Shown: one piece after another, positions 31,840 to 41,400 of the stretch
Numbering within the stretch: the first letter of the stretch is position 1
How the letters are laid out: every line of letters starts with the position of its first letter
Assembly (NCBI GenBank): GCA_031390755.1
Contig: JANMTS010000015.1
Location: 1-64,000, forward strand
From: DATMER01 sp031390755
GTDB taxonomy: Bacteria; Acidobacteriota; Thermoanaerobaculia; Multivoradales; UBA5704
Reading direction: 5' to 3'
DNA length: 64,000 nucleotides
Position numbers and translations under genes: made by a program
Notes under the pieces: generated by a model
Databases searched by the model: none
What the model saw: only the letters and a program-made list of their open reading frames with translations
Told to the model about the DNA's origin: nothing

Positions 31840-33300
31840 TTGGGCTCCGACGCGCTGCTCGACCGCATCCGCCAGCTCGAACGCGCCTCCCGGCCGCTGG
31901 ACCCGGGGGCCACCGGCCGCAAGCAGTTGCGGAACGCCGTGGTCGCCTCGTCCGAGCGGTTCCTCCGGACGGTGGACGATCTCAAGGGATACCAGGAGAC
32001 CGCGGACAAGGGGCTCGGGCTCCTGAAGCTGCCGATCTCGGAGCACGGCATCCCGATCGAGACCGCCCTGGAGATCCTGGACCGGGAGGTGGTCCATCCG
32101 GGCGGCAACCCGGCCTCGCCCGCTCATCTCGCCTACATCCCGGGCGGCGGGATCTACCACTCGGCCCTGGCGGACTTCCTGGCCTCGGTCCACAACAAGT
32201 ACGCGGGGATCTTCTTCACCGGGCCGGGTCCGGTCCGGATGGAGAACCTGGTCATCCGCTGGATCGCGGACCTGCTGGGCTATCCGGCCACGGCCGGTGG
32301 CAACATCGCGTCCGGCGGCAGCCTCGCGAACCTGATCGCGATCGTCGCGGCCCGCGACGCCCACGGCCTCAAGGGGGCCGACTTCGCATCCGCCGTGGTC
32401 TATCTCACCAACCAGGCCCATCACTGCATCGAGAAGGCCCTGCGGATCGCCGGCCTGGGCGAGGTCCAGATCCGGCACGTCCCGATCGACGACCGTTTCC
32501 GGATGCGGACCGACGCGCTGGAGGAAACCATCACCGCCGACCGTGCGCAAGGCCTCAGGCCCTGGCTGATCATCGCGGCGGCCGGCACCACCGACACCGG
32601 CGCGGTCGATCCGCTCGACGCCATCGCCACCATCGCCCAGCGCGAAGGCTGCTGGTTCCACGTCGACGCCGCCTATGGCGGCTTCTTCCTGATGACCGAG
32701 CACGGCCGCAGCCTGCTCAAGGGCATCGAGAGATCCGACTCGGCTGTCCTCGATTCGCACAAGAGCCTCTTCCTCTCCTGGGGGGCCGGCGTCGTGGTGG
32801 TCCGCGACGTGAAGACCCTTATCGCCTCCAACACCTACTCCGGCGCCTACATGCAGGACGCCCTGCGCGAGTCCAACGAGATCTCGCCCTCCGACGTCTC
32901 CCCCGAGCTCTCGAAGCCCTTCCGGGCGCTCCGCCTGTGGCTGCCGCTGATCCTCCTGGGAACCAAACCCTTCGAAGCCGCGCTCGATGAGAAGCTGCTC
33001 CTGGCTCGCTACTTCCACCGCGAGATCCAGACCCTCGGCTTCGAAGTCGGCCCGCCACCCGACCTCTCCGCCGTCCCCTTCCGCTGGTCTCCCCCGGGCG
33101 TCAGCCTGGAAGACTCCAACCGGATGAATCAGGAGATCGTGGACACCATGAAGAAGGACGGGCGGATCTTCCTCTCCTCGACGACGCTGGACGACCGCTT
33201 CATGATGCGAATGGTCGCCCTGTCGTTCCGGACGCATCGGAAGACGATCGATCTGGCGCTTGAGCTGCTCGGGGAGCAGGTGGCAGGGCTCAACGGCTGA
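31840..33300 (+). CDS. PLP-dependent group II decarboxylase-like protein
   Basis: The 486-residue enzyme (TTG start at 31840) belongs to the group II decarboxylase fold, the family of aromatic-L-amino-acid, tyrosine and glutamate decarboxylases. Visible features are GNIASGGSLANLIAIVAARD, the histidine stacking on PLP in YLTNQAHHCIEKAL, the aspartate in WFHVDAAYGGF, and the Schiff-base lysine K308 in DSHKSLFLSWGAG. It probably decarboxylates an amino acid to an amine; the substrate is not clear. It follows DUF2277 with 1 bp between them. Rejected alternatives include aminotransferase class V. Confidence 0.88.
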   Translation: MGSDALLDRIRQLERASRPLDPGATGRKQLRNAVVASSERFLRTVDDLKGYQETADKGLGLLKLPISEHGIPIETALEILDREVVHPGGNPASPAHLAYIPGGGIYHSALADFLASVHNKYAGIFFTGPGPVRMENLVIRWIADLLGYPATAGGNIASGGSLANLIAIVAARDAHGLKGADFASAVVYLTNQAHHCIEKALRIAGLGEVQIRHVPIDDRFRMRTDALEETITADRAQGLRPWLIIAAAGTTDTGAVDPLDAIATIAQREGCWFHVDAAYGGFFLMTEHGRSLLKGIERSDSAVLDSHKSLFLSWGAGVVVVRDVKTLIASNTYSGAYMQDALRESNEISPSDVSPELSKPFRALRLWLPLILLGTKPFEAALDEKLLLARYFHREIQTLGFEVGPPPDLSAVPFRWSPPGVSLEDSNRMNQEIVDTMKKDGRIFLSSTTLDDRFMMRMVALSFRTHRKTIDLALELLGEQVAGLNG

Positions 33301-33351
33301 CCCTCAATGGACAAGCGCATCGGACGGCTCGCCCTGAGCATCGCCCCTCCG

Positions 33352-33367
33352 TGGCACGCCCCTTGCG
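33352..33367 (+). promoter_or_regulatory. Sigma-54 promoter upstream of the hibernation-factor gene
   Basis: TGGCACGCCCCTTGCG matches the RpoN consensus TGGCACG-N4-TTGC exactly, with the GG of -24 and GC of -12 spaced 12 bp apart. The gene start is 67 bp downstream. RpoN dependence would fit a ribosome-hibernation factor of the RaiA/HPF family, long called sigma-54 modulation proteins. No activator gene is visible nearby. Confidence 0.7.
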
Positions 33368-33433
33368 GTGCCCGCCGACCAGGGCTCGCTCCGTGAGCCA
33401 TTTGATCCCGCAAGGACCGAAAGGAGTGCGTGC

Positions 33434-34030
33434 ATGCAGGTACCCCTCGAGATTTCCGCCCGCTCGGTTGAGCTCTTCCCCGCTCTTGAAGCCGAGCTGC
33501 GCAAGCGCGCGGAGAAGCTGGAGCGTTACTACAGCCGGATCACCAGCTGCCGGATCGCCGTCGAGTCGCCGACCGGCAACCACCACCACGAGGGCGGCCC
33601 CTATCGGGTGCGGTTGGACGTGACCGTCCCGGGTTCCGAGCTGATCGCCGACAAGAGTGCCGAGGACCCGTTCGCGGCACTTCGCGACGCCTTTGACGCC
33701 ATGGAGCGCCAGGTTGACGCCTTTTCCCAGAAGCAGCGCGGCGAGGTGAAGATGCCGGCCGAGGGACCGTCCGTGGGCACGGTCGCCCGCGTCCTCCATG
33801 GGCAGGGGTTCGGGTTCCTCGCCACCGCGGACAGCCGGGAGATCTACTTCCACCGCAATGCCGTGCTGGAGCCGCCGGGCTTCGACAGGCTGGAGGTCGG
33901 CGCCCGGGTCCGGTACGTCGAGGAGCAGGGCTTCGAGGGGCCGCAGGCGAGCACGGTCAGCCTGCTCGAGACGGCCGAGGAAGCGAAGCCTGAGGATCCC
34001 GTCACCTACGAGGAAGTCATCGTGACCTGA
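33434..34030 (+). CDS. HPF/RaiA ribosome-hibernation domain fused to a cold-shock domain
   Basis: The ATG at 33434 has AAGGAG seven bases upstream and gives 198 residues. Residues 1-95 form a RaiA/HPF domain (LEISARSVELFPALEAELRK; YRVRLDVTVPGSELIADKSA; FAALRDAFDAMERQVDAF), which binds the 30S decoding site. Residues 113-180 form a cold-shock domain (VGTVARVLHGQGFGFLAT; EIYFHRNAVLEPPGFDRLEV) that binds single-stranded nucleic acid. The fusion suggests a stress-time ribosome or mRNA protector. A sigma-54 site lies upstream and a strong hairpin follows the stop codon. Confidence 0.92.
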   Translation: MQVPLEISARSVELFPALEAELRKRAEKLERYYSRITSCRIAVESPTGNHHHEGGPYRVRLDVTVPGSELIADKSAEDPFAALRDAFDAMERQVDAFSQKQRGEVKMPAEGPSVGTVARVLHGQGFGFLATADSREIYFHRNAVLEPPGFDRLEVGARVRYVEEQGFEGPQASTVSLLETAEEAKPEDPVTYEEVIVT

Positions 34031-34044
34031 CCGTCCTGCTGCAA

Positions 34045-34076
34045 GCCGGCGTGCCCGCAGACCTGGGCACGCCGGC
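34045..34076. terminator. 12-bp hairpin between convergent genes
   Basis: GCCGGCGTGCCC (34045-34056) and GGGCACGCCGGC (34065-34076) are perfectly complementary with an 8-nt loop. It lies between the HPF-CSD gene (stop 34030) and the esterase gene (stop 34095) and probably serves both. There is no T-run. Confidence 0.7.
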
Positions 34077-34094
34077 CGCTCTTCGAACCGACCC

Positions 34095-35765
34095 TCACTT
34101 CATCTTGCGCAGCATCGGAGTCACCGAGAACGACGACTGGCCGTAGCCGACCGTGGTCTGCCAGAAGGAGCAGTTGGCCCCCGTGAGGACACTGCTGTTG
34201 CTGGCCGACGCGATGTTGAGGTTCAGGTCGAGGTGGTTGCCCGACGAGTAGGCCGGCCAGGTGACCGGTGACGATCCGGGGGCGAGCTGCTTGGTGAAGG
34301 TGGTCCAGTAGCCGGCCATCGAAGCGGAGAGAGCCAGCTCCTGCGAGGAAAGATCCGCGGTGTCGTGGAAGACGAAGGGCAGCTCGGCGCCATGGCAGAC
34401 CTGAGTGGCGCACGGCGGGAGGAACGGCCACATGTTGTCCGAGGGGACGCGGGTGAACTGGTAGCCGTACGGGCCGACCGCGGCCGGGACGCTACGCTTC
34501 GCCAGGTAGTCGTTGCCGCAGGTGAAGAAGTAGTCGCCGATGACGTTCGAGAGCTGGCCCGCGTTCTGGCTCTCGCCGCTCGCCTTGTAGCGGTCCATCG
34601 CCAGGACCGGCGCCGCGTTGTCGCCGAGCAGCTCGGCGAGCAGGACCGTATAGGTGAAGTCGGTCAGCTTGGTCTGGGTGGCGAGACCGTAGCCGAACAG
34701 GGTTCCCTCGTTCAGGTTCGTGCCGATCACCGTCGGCAGGGGCAGCGTCCCCTGGACCGGCTGCGAAAGGACCGTGATCGAGTCCTGGATGGGCCCCCAG
34801 GCGAGCAGGTCGCCGAACCCGGAGTAGGTCTCGTTGTTGTCGCCCGTCAACAGATCCTTCGAGACCACGCCCTGGGCGGTGACGATCTGCTCCTTCGTCG
34901 CCGTGGCGAGATTGTGAGTCGGAACCACGTTCGTCAGGTAGCCGACGAGGGCCTGGGCCTCCGTGGTGGACTTGTAGGTGATCCCGAGAGGGTTGCTCTC
35001 CATGATCGCGGCCCGGAACGGCCACTTCCGGTTCTGACCGCTCGGCGTCGCCATCATGTGCAGGCCGACCGACATCGCGCCCGCGCTCTCCCCGGCGAGC
35101 GTAACCTGGTTCCGGTCGCCGCCGAAGTAGTAGATGTTGCTCTTCACCCAGGCCAGGGCCGCTTCCTGGTCCTGGAGCCCGAAGTTCCCTGACGTCTGCG
35201 CGTTCTGATAGAGGGTGCCCAGGGCGCCGAGGCGATAGTTGAACGTGACCAGGACGACATTGTTGACGCCCGCGAGATACTGGCCGTCGAACGAATCGCC
35301 GAGGCTGCTGCCGCCGCTGCCGGAGACGAACGCTCCGCCGTGGATGAAGACCATGACGGGAAGGTTGGCTCCCGGCTGGGTGCCGGCCGGAGCCCAGACG
35401 TTGAGATAGAGGCACTGCTCCTCGCCGATGACCTCGTTCACGACCGGCAGCATCTGCGGGCAGACCGGACCGAACTGGCTCCCCACATTTCCGCCGGGCT
35501 GCATCAACTGGCCCACCGGAGCCTGCCACCGGTTGGCGGTGGCGTACTGGATGCCCTTGAACGCACAGGCGTTGCCATCGGGCGCGCCGTAGAGCTTGCC
35601 CGCGTAGCCGGCGATCGTGATGTCGGGGCAGGTGCCGATCTGCGGCGGGGGCATCGAGCCACAGCCGGCGAGGACCGACAGGCTGCACGCCGCGAGAATC
35701 AGGGTCAGCGAGAGCCGGACGGCGAGGCGGGATGAGACAGGACGAGGATGGACGTCGATCGACAT
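34095..35765 (-). CDS. Type-B carboxylesterase-like lipoprotein
   Basis: The 556-residue protein has a lipoprotein signal with VLAGC (C35), a type-B carboxylesterase domain with the oxyanion motif VMVFIHGGAFVSGSGG, the EDQ-like box NFGLQDQEAALAWVKSNI and the nucleophile S227 in GESAGAMS. The histidine is expected in the late GAELPFVFHD region. Such enzymes hydrolyse ester bonds in the periplasm or outside the cell. AAAGGAG precedes the ATG. It is monocistronic; upstream lies the 21-bp array. Confidence 0.88.
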   Translation of the reverse strand: MSIDVHPRPVSSRLAVRLSLTLILAACSLSVLAGCGSMPPPQIGTCPDITIAGYAGKLYGAPDGNACAFKGIQYATANRWQAPVGQLMQPGGNVGSQFGPVCPQMLPVVNEVIGEEQCLYLNVWAPAGTQPGANLPVMVFIHGGAFVSGSGGSSLGDSFDGQYLAGVNNVVLVTFNYRLGALGTLYQNAQTSGNFGLQDQEAALAWVKSNIYYFGGDRNQVTLAGESAGAMSVGLHMMATPSGQNRKWPFRAAIMESNPLGITYKSTTEAQALVGYLTNVVPTHNLATATKEQIVTAQGVVSKDLLTGDNNETYSGFGDLLAWGPIQDSITVLSQPVQGTLPLPTVIGTNLNEGTLFGYGLATQTKLTDFTYTVLLAELLGDNAAPVLAMDRYKASGESQNAGQLSNVIGDYFFTCGNDYLAKRSVPAAVGPYGYQFTRVPSDNMWPFLPPCATQVCHGAELPFVFHDTADLSSQELALSASMAGYWTTFTKQLAPGSSPVTWPAYSSGNHLDLNLNIASASNSSVLTGANCSFWQTTVGYGQSSFSVTPMLRKMK

Positions 35766-35915
35766 GGGACCGTTCTCCTTTTCAGTTGGTTGCGTGGAGA
35801 ACCTGTCCCGAGACGGGGATCTATCTCACCCCTCTCTTCTACAGCGCCGCCCTCCTCCCGCCCCCTTGTCCGCCTCCCCCATCGCCCCGAATCTTGTTGT
35901 AACCAGCCCGCAATT

Positions 35916-36180
35916 CGCAGCAGAAACCTCTCCGTCTCGCAGCAACTTGCATCAATTCGCAGCCGCTCACCCGTCTGTCGCACCCATTTACATCCAACTC
36001 ACATCAATTCACATCCGAGTCACATCAAAATCCCTGTTTGTCGCAGCAGAATACTCGGCTGCCGATGCGACAAACTGGGATTCTGATGCGACTCACGGGG
36101 TTTCCGCTGCGACAAACGAGGTTTCTGCTGCGACAAACTCGTGAGTCGCAGCAGAAATCCCGTGAGTCACATCAAAAAGG
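35916..36180. repeat. Tandem array of about 13 degenerate 21-bp units in both orientations
   Basis: Anchoring on the CGCA/CACA tetramer, forward units begin at 35916, 35938, 35958, 35979, 36000, 36021 and 36042. The inverted form (TGCG) begins at 36066, 36087, 36108 and 36129, and forward units return at 36147 and 36168. The spacing is almost always 21 bp. Typical cores are GTCGCAGCAGAAA and its complement TTTCTGCTGCGAC, with a variant GTCACATCAAAA. Units diverge strongly while the period holds. It is AT-richer than its surroundings and contains no gene. It resembles the 20-bp array at 12980 in layout but not in sequence. Confidence 0.9.
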
Positions 36181-36201
36181 CGGGGAGAGGCTGCGGCCGG
36201 G

Positions 36202-36453
36202 CTACTCGAACCAGCCGCTCACGTCGAGGAGCAGGTGGACGGTTCCCGCGCCCACGACGAAGGGGCGGATGGACAGGTCGCCGTTCCCGAGGGAGAGGAG
36301 GACGTTGTTCGCCCGGGTCTGGCCGGCGGCGAAGTTCAGGACGCTTGCGGTTGGGGCCGCGCTTCCCGCGGGCCACGCCACGAAGTTGCCCTGGCTGGCG
36401 GAGGCGACGGCCTTCGCCGAGGCGGGGATGCATGTCGTTTCAAGTTTGACGCC
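36202..36453 (-). pseudogene. C-terminal fragment of a secreted repeat protein
   Basis: Between two in-frame stops the minus strand encodes 83 residues, including SQGNFVAWPAGSAAPTASVL, NFAAGQTRANNVLLSLGNG and a final TVHLLLDVSGWFE. This pattern (PAG...P..S.LNF..GQTR.N, ending V.LL.DV.G.F) is the repeated beta domain found at the C terminus of large secreted bacterial proteins. There is no start codon, signal or upstream part. It directly follows the stop codon of the hydrolase gene, in the same frame. It is a gene remnant. Confidence 0.6.
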
Positions 36454-37449
36454 CTACTGGCTCCCCTCCACCTCGTCCAGCATCTCATCCACGATCCGGT
36501 TGAAGTGCTCCGGCCGGTCCATCATCAGCCAGTGGCCGGTGCCGCGCATCAGGCGGGTCGACAGGTCGGGCTGGAGCCGGTGCAGGCTGTACGGCAGGCT
36601 GTTCATGCCGCTCACCACGGACAGCTTCGGGCCGGCGTACCTGTTCAACGCCTCCAGGACCGGGTAGTCCAGCGAGCCCTCCAGGGCTTTCACGATGGCG
36701 TCCTCGTCGGTGAGCGGGAGATCCTCCATCACCCAGCGGCCGGCGTCCTTGTCCCCTCCTACCACGAGCTGGCGGAAGTAGGTGGTCAGCTCGCCGATGG
36801 GGTCCCGGCGGACCTGCTCCAGGAGCTCCTCGCGCTGGTCGGCGGGCATCCGGGTCAGGTCGCCGTTCGGATCGACCAGCAGCAGGCCCGCCACCCGCTC
36901 GGGATGCCGGGAGGCGTAGTCGATCGCCACCATCGCGCCCAGGCTGTGGCCGGCCAGCAGGAACCGGCGCAGACCGAGCTGGTCCGCCACCGCCTCGATG
37001 TCCGCCGCGAGGCCGCGGATCGAGTAGTCGCCGTCGTCCGCGGGATCGGACTCGCCGTGCCCCCGGAGGTCGATGGCCACCGCCCGGCGATGCCGGCGCA
37101 GATGGTCGAGCTGCAGCGCCCACTGGCCGCCGTTGCCGGCGAGGCTGTGGATGAAGAGGACAGGGAGAATCCCCGGCTGCGCCTCGTCTCCGCCATCCCG
37201 CACGTAGAGGTTGCCGGACGGCCCGGGCACCCAGACGCCGATGCTCTCCGGCGGCTCCGGATGAAGGAGCTCCTCGTCGAGCGGCTCCAGCTCTTCGGGC
37301 CCGGGCGCCGCGGCCGTGGTCCGGCGGCTCCCCCGACGCCCTCCCAGCAGCACGCCCGCGATCGCTCCCAGGCCCACGACTCCGAGGAGCGTCCAGAAAA
37401 GACCCCGGGGTCGCCGGGGCCGCCGATATCGGAAGTGTCTCTTGCTCAT
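36454..37449 (-). CDS. Membrane-anchored alpha/beta hydrolase
   Basis: The 331-residue product has an arginine-rich start and one membrane segment (residues about 17-36, LFWTLLGVVGLGAIAGVLLG), then an alpha/beta-hydrolase fold: VLFIHSLAGNGGQWALQLDH (oxyanion region), IDLRGHGESD, the nucleophile S169 in LLAGHSLGAMVA, an aspartate in LLLVDPNGD or later, and the histidine in GTGHWLMMDRP. This is the pattern of esterase/epoxide-hydrolase-like enzymes; the substrate is unknown. The stop codon is followed in frame by an unrelated gene remnant. Confidence 0.85.
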   Translation of the reverse strand: MSKRHFRYRRPRRPRGLFWTLLGVVGLGAIAGVLLGGRRGSRRTTAAAPGPEELEPLDEELLHPEPPESIGVWVPGPSGNLYVRDGGDEAQPGILPVLFIHSLAGNGGQWALQLDHLRRHRRAVAIDLRGHGESDPADDGDYSIRGLAADIEAVADQLGLRRFLLAGHSLGAMVAIDYASRHPERVAGLLLVDPNGDLTRMPADQREELLEQVRRDPIGELTTYFRQLVVGGDKDAGRWVMEDLPLTDEDAIVKALEGSLDYPVLEALNRYAGPKLSVVSGMNSLPYSLHRLQPDLSTRLMRGTGHWLMMDRPEHFNRIVDEMLDEVEGSQ

Positions 37450-37621
37450 GGCCTTCTCTTCATGGTCGGTGACCTCGCATGGGCATGAAGCCCGCTCTCC
37501 AACGTAGCACGGCGCCCCCGGAGGAGGAAGCCGGCGAGCTTCATCCTATTCTGAAGTGACATTCGCAGCCCGTTTCCCGTCTTTTTACCTGGGCAAAGAC
37601 GCACAACCCAAGGAGACGCGA

Positions 37622-38311
37622 ATGCCCAGCTTCTATGCCTTCTTCCGCGAGCTGTTCCAGACCTTCCTCGTCGACTTCCTCAAGCTCGCCGAGCCCGACT
37701 ACATCCCGCACCTGATCCTGGAGCAAATCCGGTACCCGGTCCTCGACCTGACCGGCTGGACCGACGACGAACGCGCCGCTCTCGGGGCCGTGGCCGACAT
37801 TCCGGCCACCGACGGCACCTCGGTCACCATCCTGATCCACACCGAGCCCGCGCCGCTCGATCCCATCGCGACCGCGCGGCTCCTGGCCCGGCCGTTCTTT
37901 CATCTGGAGGCCGCCTACTCGCAACCGGTGCTCCTGACGACGGTCTACCTCCATGGCGGCCGGCCGGGGATCAACCTGGAGTCGGCGGCCATCCGGCGGG
38001 TCTTCGAGATGGAGCTGGTGCGGATCCTCTACACCACCTTCGGCCTCTCGGAGTCGCGCGCCGAGCACTACCTGGAGCGGCCCGAGCCTCTGGCCTGGGC
38101 GCTCGCCGCCCTCATGCGGCCCACGCAGCGCAGCCGGGCGGAGCACCGGAAGGCCTGCCTGGAACGCATCCTCGGCGCCGGGTTGCCGGCGAGGGAAACC
38201 CGCCTGCTCGTCACCTGTGTCGAGGAGTGGATGGAGCTGAGGGCCGAAGACCGGGCCGAACATCTGACCCTCGCGGCGCGCGACCGGAACCCGGCGGAGG
38301 TTTTTCCGTAG
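37622..38311 (+). CDS. Hypothetical protein, distantly Rpn/YhgA-like
   Basis: AAGGAGACGCG precedes the ATG. The 229-residue soluble product starts MPSFYAFFRELFQTFLVDFL, then KLAEPDYIPHLILEQIRYPV. The opening FRELFQTFLVDFLKLAEPD resembles the start of Rpn/YhgA recombination-promoting nuclease-like proteins, and HTEPAPLDP could stand where those have H-x-E-x-Q. The usual acidic active site is not obvious. The second half is helical (RAEHYLERPEPLAWALAALM). The assignment is weak; hypothetical is the safe label. Confidence 0.65.
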   Translation: MPSFYAFFRELFQTFLVDFLKLAEPDYIPHLILEQIRYPVLDLTGWTDDERAALGAVADIPATDGTSVTILIHTEPAPLDPIATARLLARPFFHLEAAYSQPVLLTTVYLHGGRPGINLESAAIRRVFEMELVRILYTTFGLSESRAEHYLERPEPLAWALAALMRPTQRSRAEHRKACLERILGAGLPARETRLLVTCVEEWMELRAEDRAEHLTLAARDRNPAEVFP

Positions 38312-38407
38312 ACAAGCCGGGACCGGGGCTTCCCGAGGAGGCTTCCCTGCGGTACGGTGTCCGGCAAGGCCATCAAAGGAGATCAGGCACTTTCCTCCGG
38401 AGGATTC

Positions 38408-41400
38408 ATGCAGCGAAACCGCCTCACCGTCGCCCTCGGCTGTATTACCGGCCTGCTCGCCGGCCTGCTCGCGCTGAGCGTGCCGGGCGCCGACGCCGCG
38501 CCGGCAACGTCCTCCAAGACCGCGGAGGCCTCAGAGATTGACGCCGATCTCCTGCTCACCGCCATGGCGCCCCGGTCCGTGGGGCCGGCCGGCATGAGCG
38601 GCCGCATCGCCGCCGTCGACGCGGTCGAGGCCGACCCGGACGTCATCTGGGTGGGCGCGGCCACGGGCGGCGTCTGGAAGTCGGTGGACGGAGCGCTGAC
38701 CTGGACGCCGGTCTTCGACGACCAGCCCGTGGCGTCGATCGGCGCGCTGGCCATCGATCAGTCCAACCCGAACATCGTCTGGGTGGGCACCGGCGAGGCG
38801 AACCTCCGCAACAGCATCTCGATCGGCGACGGGATCTACCGCACCCTCGACGGCGGCAAGACCTGGAGCCACCTCGGCCTCGAAAAGACCGAGCGCATCC
38901 ACCGTATCGTGCTCCATCCCTCCAACCCCGACGTGGCCTGGGTCGCGGCCGTGGGCGGCGCCTGGAGCGACAACCCCGAGCGGGGCGTCTACAAGACGGA
39001 GGACGGCGGCAAGACGTGGAGCCGGGTGCTCCATGTGAACGAAATGTCCGGAGCGTCCGACCTGGTGATCGATCCGGCGAACCCGAACCACCTGATCGCG
39101 TCGATCTGGCAGTTCCGCCGCTGGCCGTGGTCCTTCAAGTCGGGCGGCCCGGGCTCCGGCCTCTACTCCACGTGGGACGGCGGCCGGACCTGGAAGAAGG
39201 CGACTCCGGAAGACGGCCTGCCCGCGGGCGAGATCGGGCGTATCGGGCTCGCGTTCTCGCGCTCGAACCCCGAGATCGTCTACGCCATGGTCGAGGCTTC
39301 GCCGAGCGCCCTGCTGCGCTCGGCCGACGGCGGCAAGAGCTGGGCGACGGTCAACAGCCGGTGGGACGTGAACCCGCGGCCGTTCTACTTCTGCGACATC
39401 CGCGTCGATCCGCGCTGGCCGAACCGGGTCTACAGCCTCGACTACGATGTCCGCGTGTCGGACGACGGCGGCAAGTCGTTCACGCAGGCGATCAACGGCC
39501 GGGTGATCCACGGCGACTTCCACGCCCTGTGGATCAATCCCAACAACCCCGAGCACCTGATCTCGGCCGGCGACGGCGGCCTGGGGATCAGCTACGACCG
39601 CGGCAAGACCAACCGCGCGGTCGGCAACCTGCCGGTCGGCCAGTTCTACCACGTGGCCGTGGACAACGACGTGCCCTACAACGTCTACGGCGGCATGCAG
39701 GACAACAGCTCCTGGCGAGGGCCGAGCTCGTCCTGGAGCGCCGGCGGAGTGCGCAACCACAACTGGTACGGGGTCGGCTTCGGCGACGGCTTCGAGACCC
39801 TGCCGGACCAGACGGACTCGATGACCGGCTACTCCCAGTGGCAGGGCGGCAACCTGCTGCGCTGGGATCTGCGGACCTCCGAGATCCGCGCCGTCAAGCC
39901 AGCGCCTCCCGAGGGCGTGAAGCTCCGCCTCAACTGGAACGCCGGCCTCGCCACCGACCCTCACACCCCGGGCACGGTGTACCTCGGCAGCCAGTTCCTC
40001 CACAAGTCCACCGACCGCGGTGAGACCTGGACGGCGATCAGCCCGGACCTGACCACCAACAACCCGGAGCGGCAGAAGCAGGACGAGAGCGGCGGTCTGA
40101 CGCTGGATGCGACCGGCGCCGAGAGCTACACGACGATCATCGCCGTCGCGCCGAGCCCGATCCAGAAGGACGTGATCTGGGTGGGGACGGACGACGGCCG
40201 CCTCCACGTCACCCGCGACGGCGGCAAGACGTGGGACAGCGTCGAGAAGAACGTCAAGGGCGTGCCCGCGAACACCTGGATTCCGGAGGTCCGGCCCTCC
40301 AAGCACGACCCGGCCTCGGCCTTCGTGGCATTCGACAACCACCGCCGCGGCGACATGGCCCCCTACGCCTACCGCACGGACGACTGGGGCAAGACCTGGA
40401 CGAGCCTGATCCCCGGCGGAGCGGACCGCGGCAGGGTACGGGGGTACGCCCTGAACGTCGAGCAGGATCCGGTGAACCCGGACCTCCTCTTCCTGGGCAC
40501 CGAATTCGGCCTCTGGTTCAGCCAGGACGGCGGCAAGCGCTGGACGAAGTGGAGCCAGGGGCTGCCCACAGCCTCTTACATGGACATGGTGATCCACCCC
40601 CGGGACCACGACCTCGTCCTGGGAACCCATGGCCGCTCGATCTACATCGTGGACGACATCCGGCCGCTGCGTGAGCTGACTCCGGCCGTGACCACGGGCG
40701 CCGGCGCGAAGCCGATCCACCTCGTCACCCCGGGCGACGCCGTCCAGCACCAGCTCTCGCAGGACGCCGGCAGCCTCGCGCTCGGCTCGACCGAGTTCCG
40801 GGGAGCCGACCGGCCGTACGGCGCAATCCTCAACGTCTGGCTGAGCGACAGGACCCTGCCCCACCCGGTCGACGTGAAGGAGAGGGAACGCAAGGAGAAG
40901 GAACGGAGCGACGCCCAGGCCAGGCCGAAAGCCGAGCCCGAGCCGGAGCCGGAGCCGACCAAGCCGGAGAAGGAGCCCGCGACGCCCCGCGAGATCCTGG
41001 TCCGGATCGCCAACGCGGACGGCAAGGTGATCCGCAACTTCACGGCTCCGGCCAGGCAGGGGCTCAACCGGATCGTCTGGGATCTGAGCCGCGACGCCAG
41101 CCGGCAGTTTCCGGCTCCCCCCGAGGCCGGAGACCGGAACGCGCATCCCGGCGGTCCCGAGGTCACGCCCGGTACCTATCAGGTCACCGTGAAGCTTGGC
41201 GAAGCCGAGGCTTCGGGAACGGTGAAGGTTCTGCCCGACCCGCGCAAGCCGCGCCAGAAGACCACGCCGCAGGACTGGGCGATGCGCGAGCAGTTCGTCC
41301 AGAAGACGGTCGATCTCCTGGACCCCCTCGCCCTCGCCGTCGAGCGCCTCCGGAGCACCCGCTCGGATGTCGAAGCGGTCACGGCGCTGCTGGAGACGAG

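Noticed and set aside
35916..36180. CRISPR array or tRNA cluster
   Set aside because: The 21-bp period without spacers excludes CRISPR, and no cloverleaf or CCA-type end can be formed.
36235..37488. 417-codon plus-strand frame
   Set aside because: It is antisense to the alpha/beta hydrolase, which has a nucleophile elbow and the other catalytic motifs.
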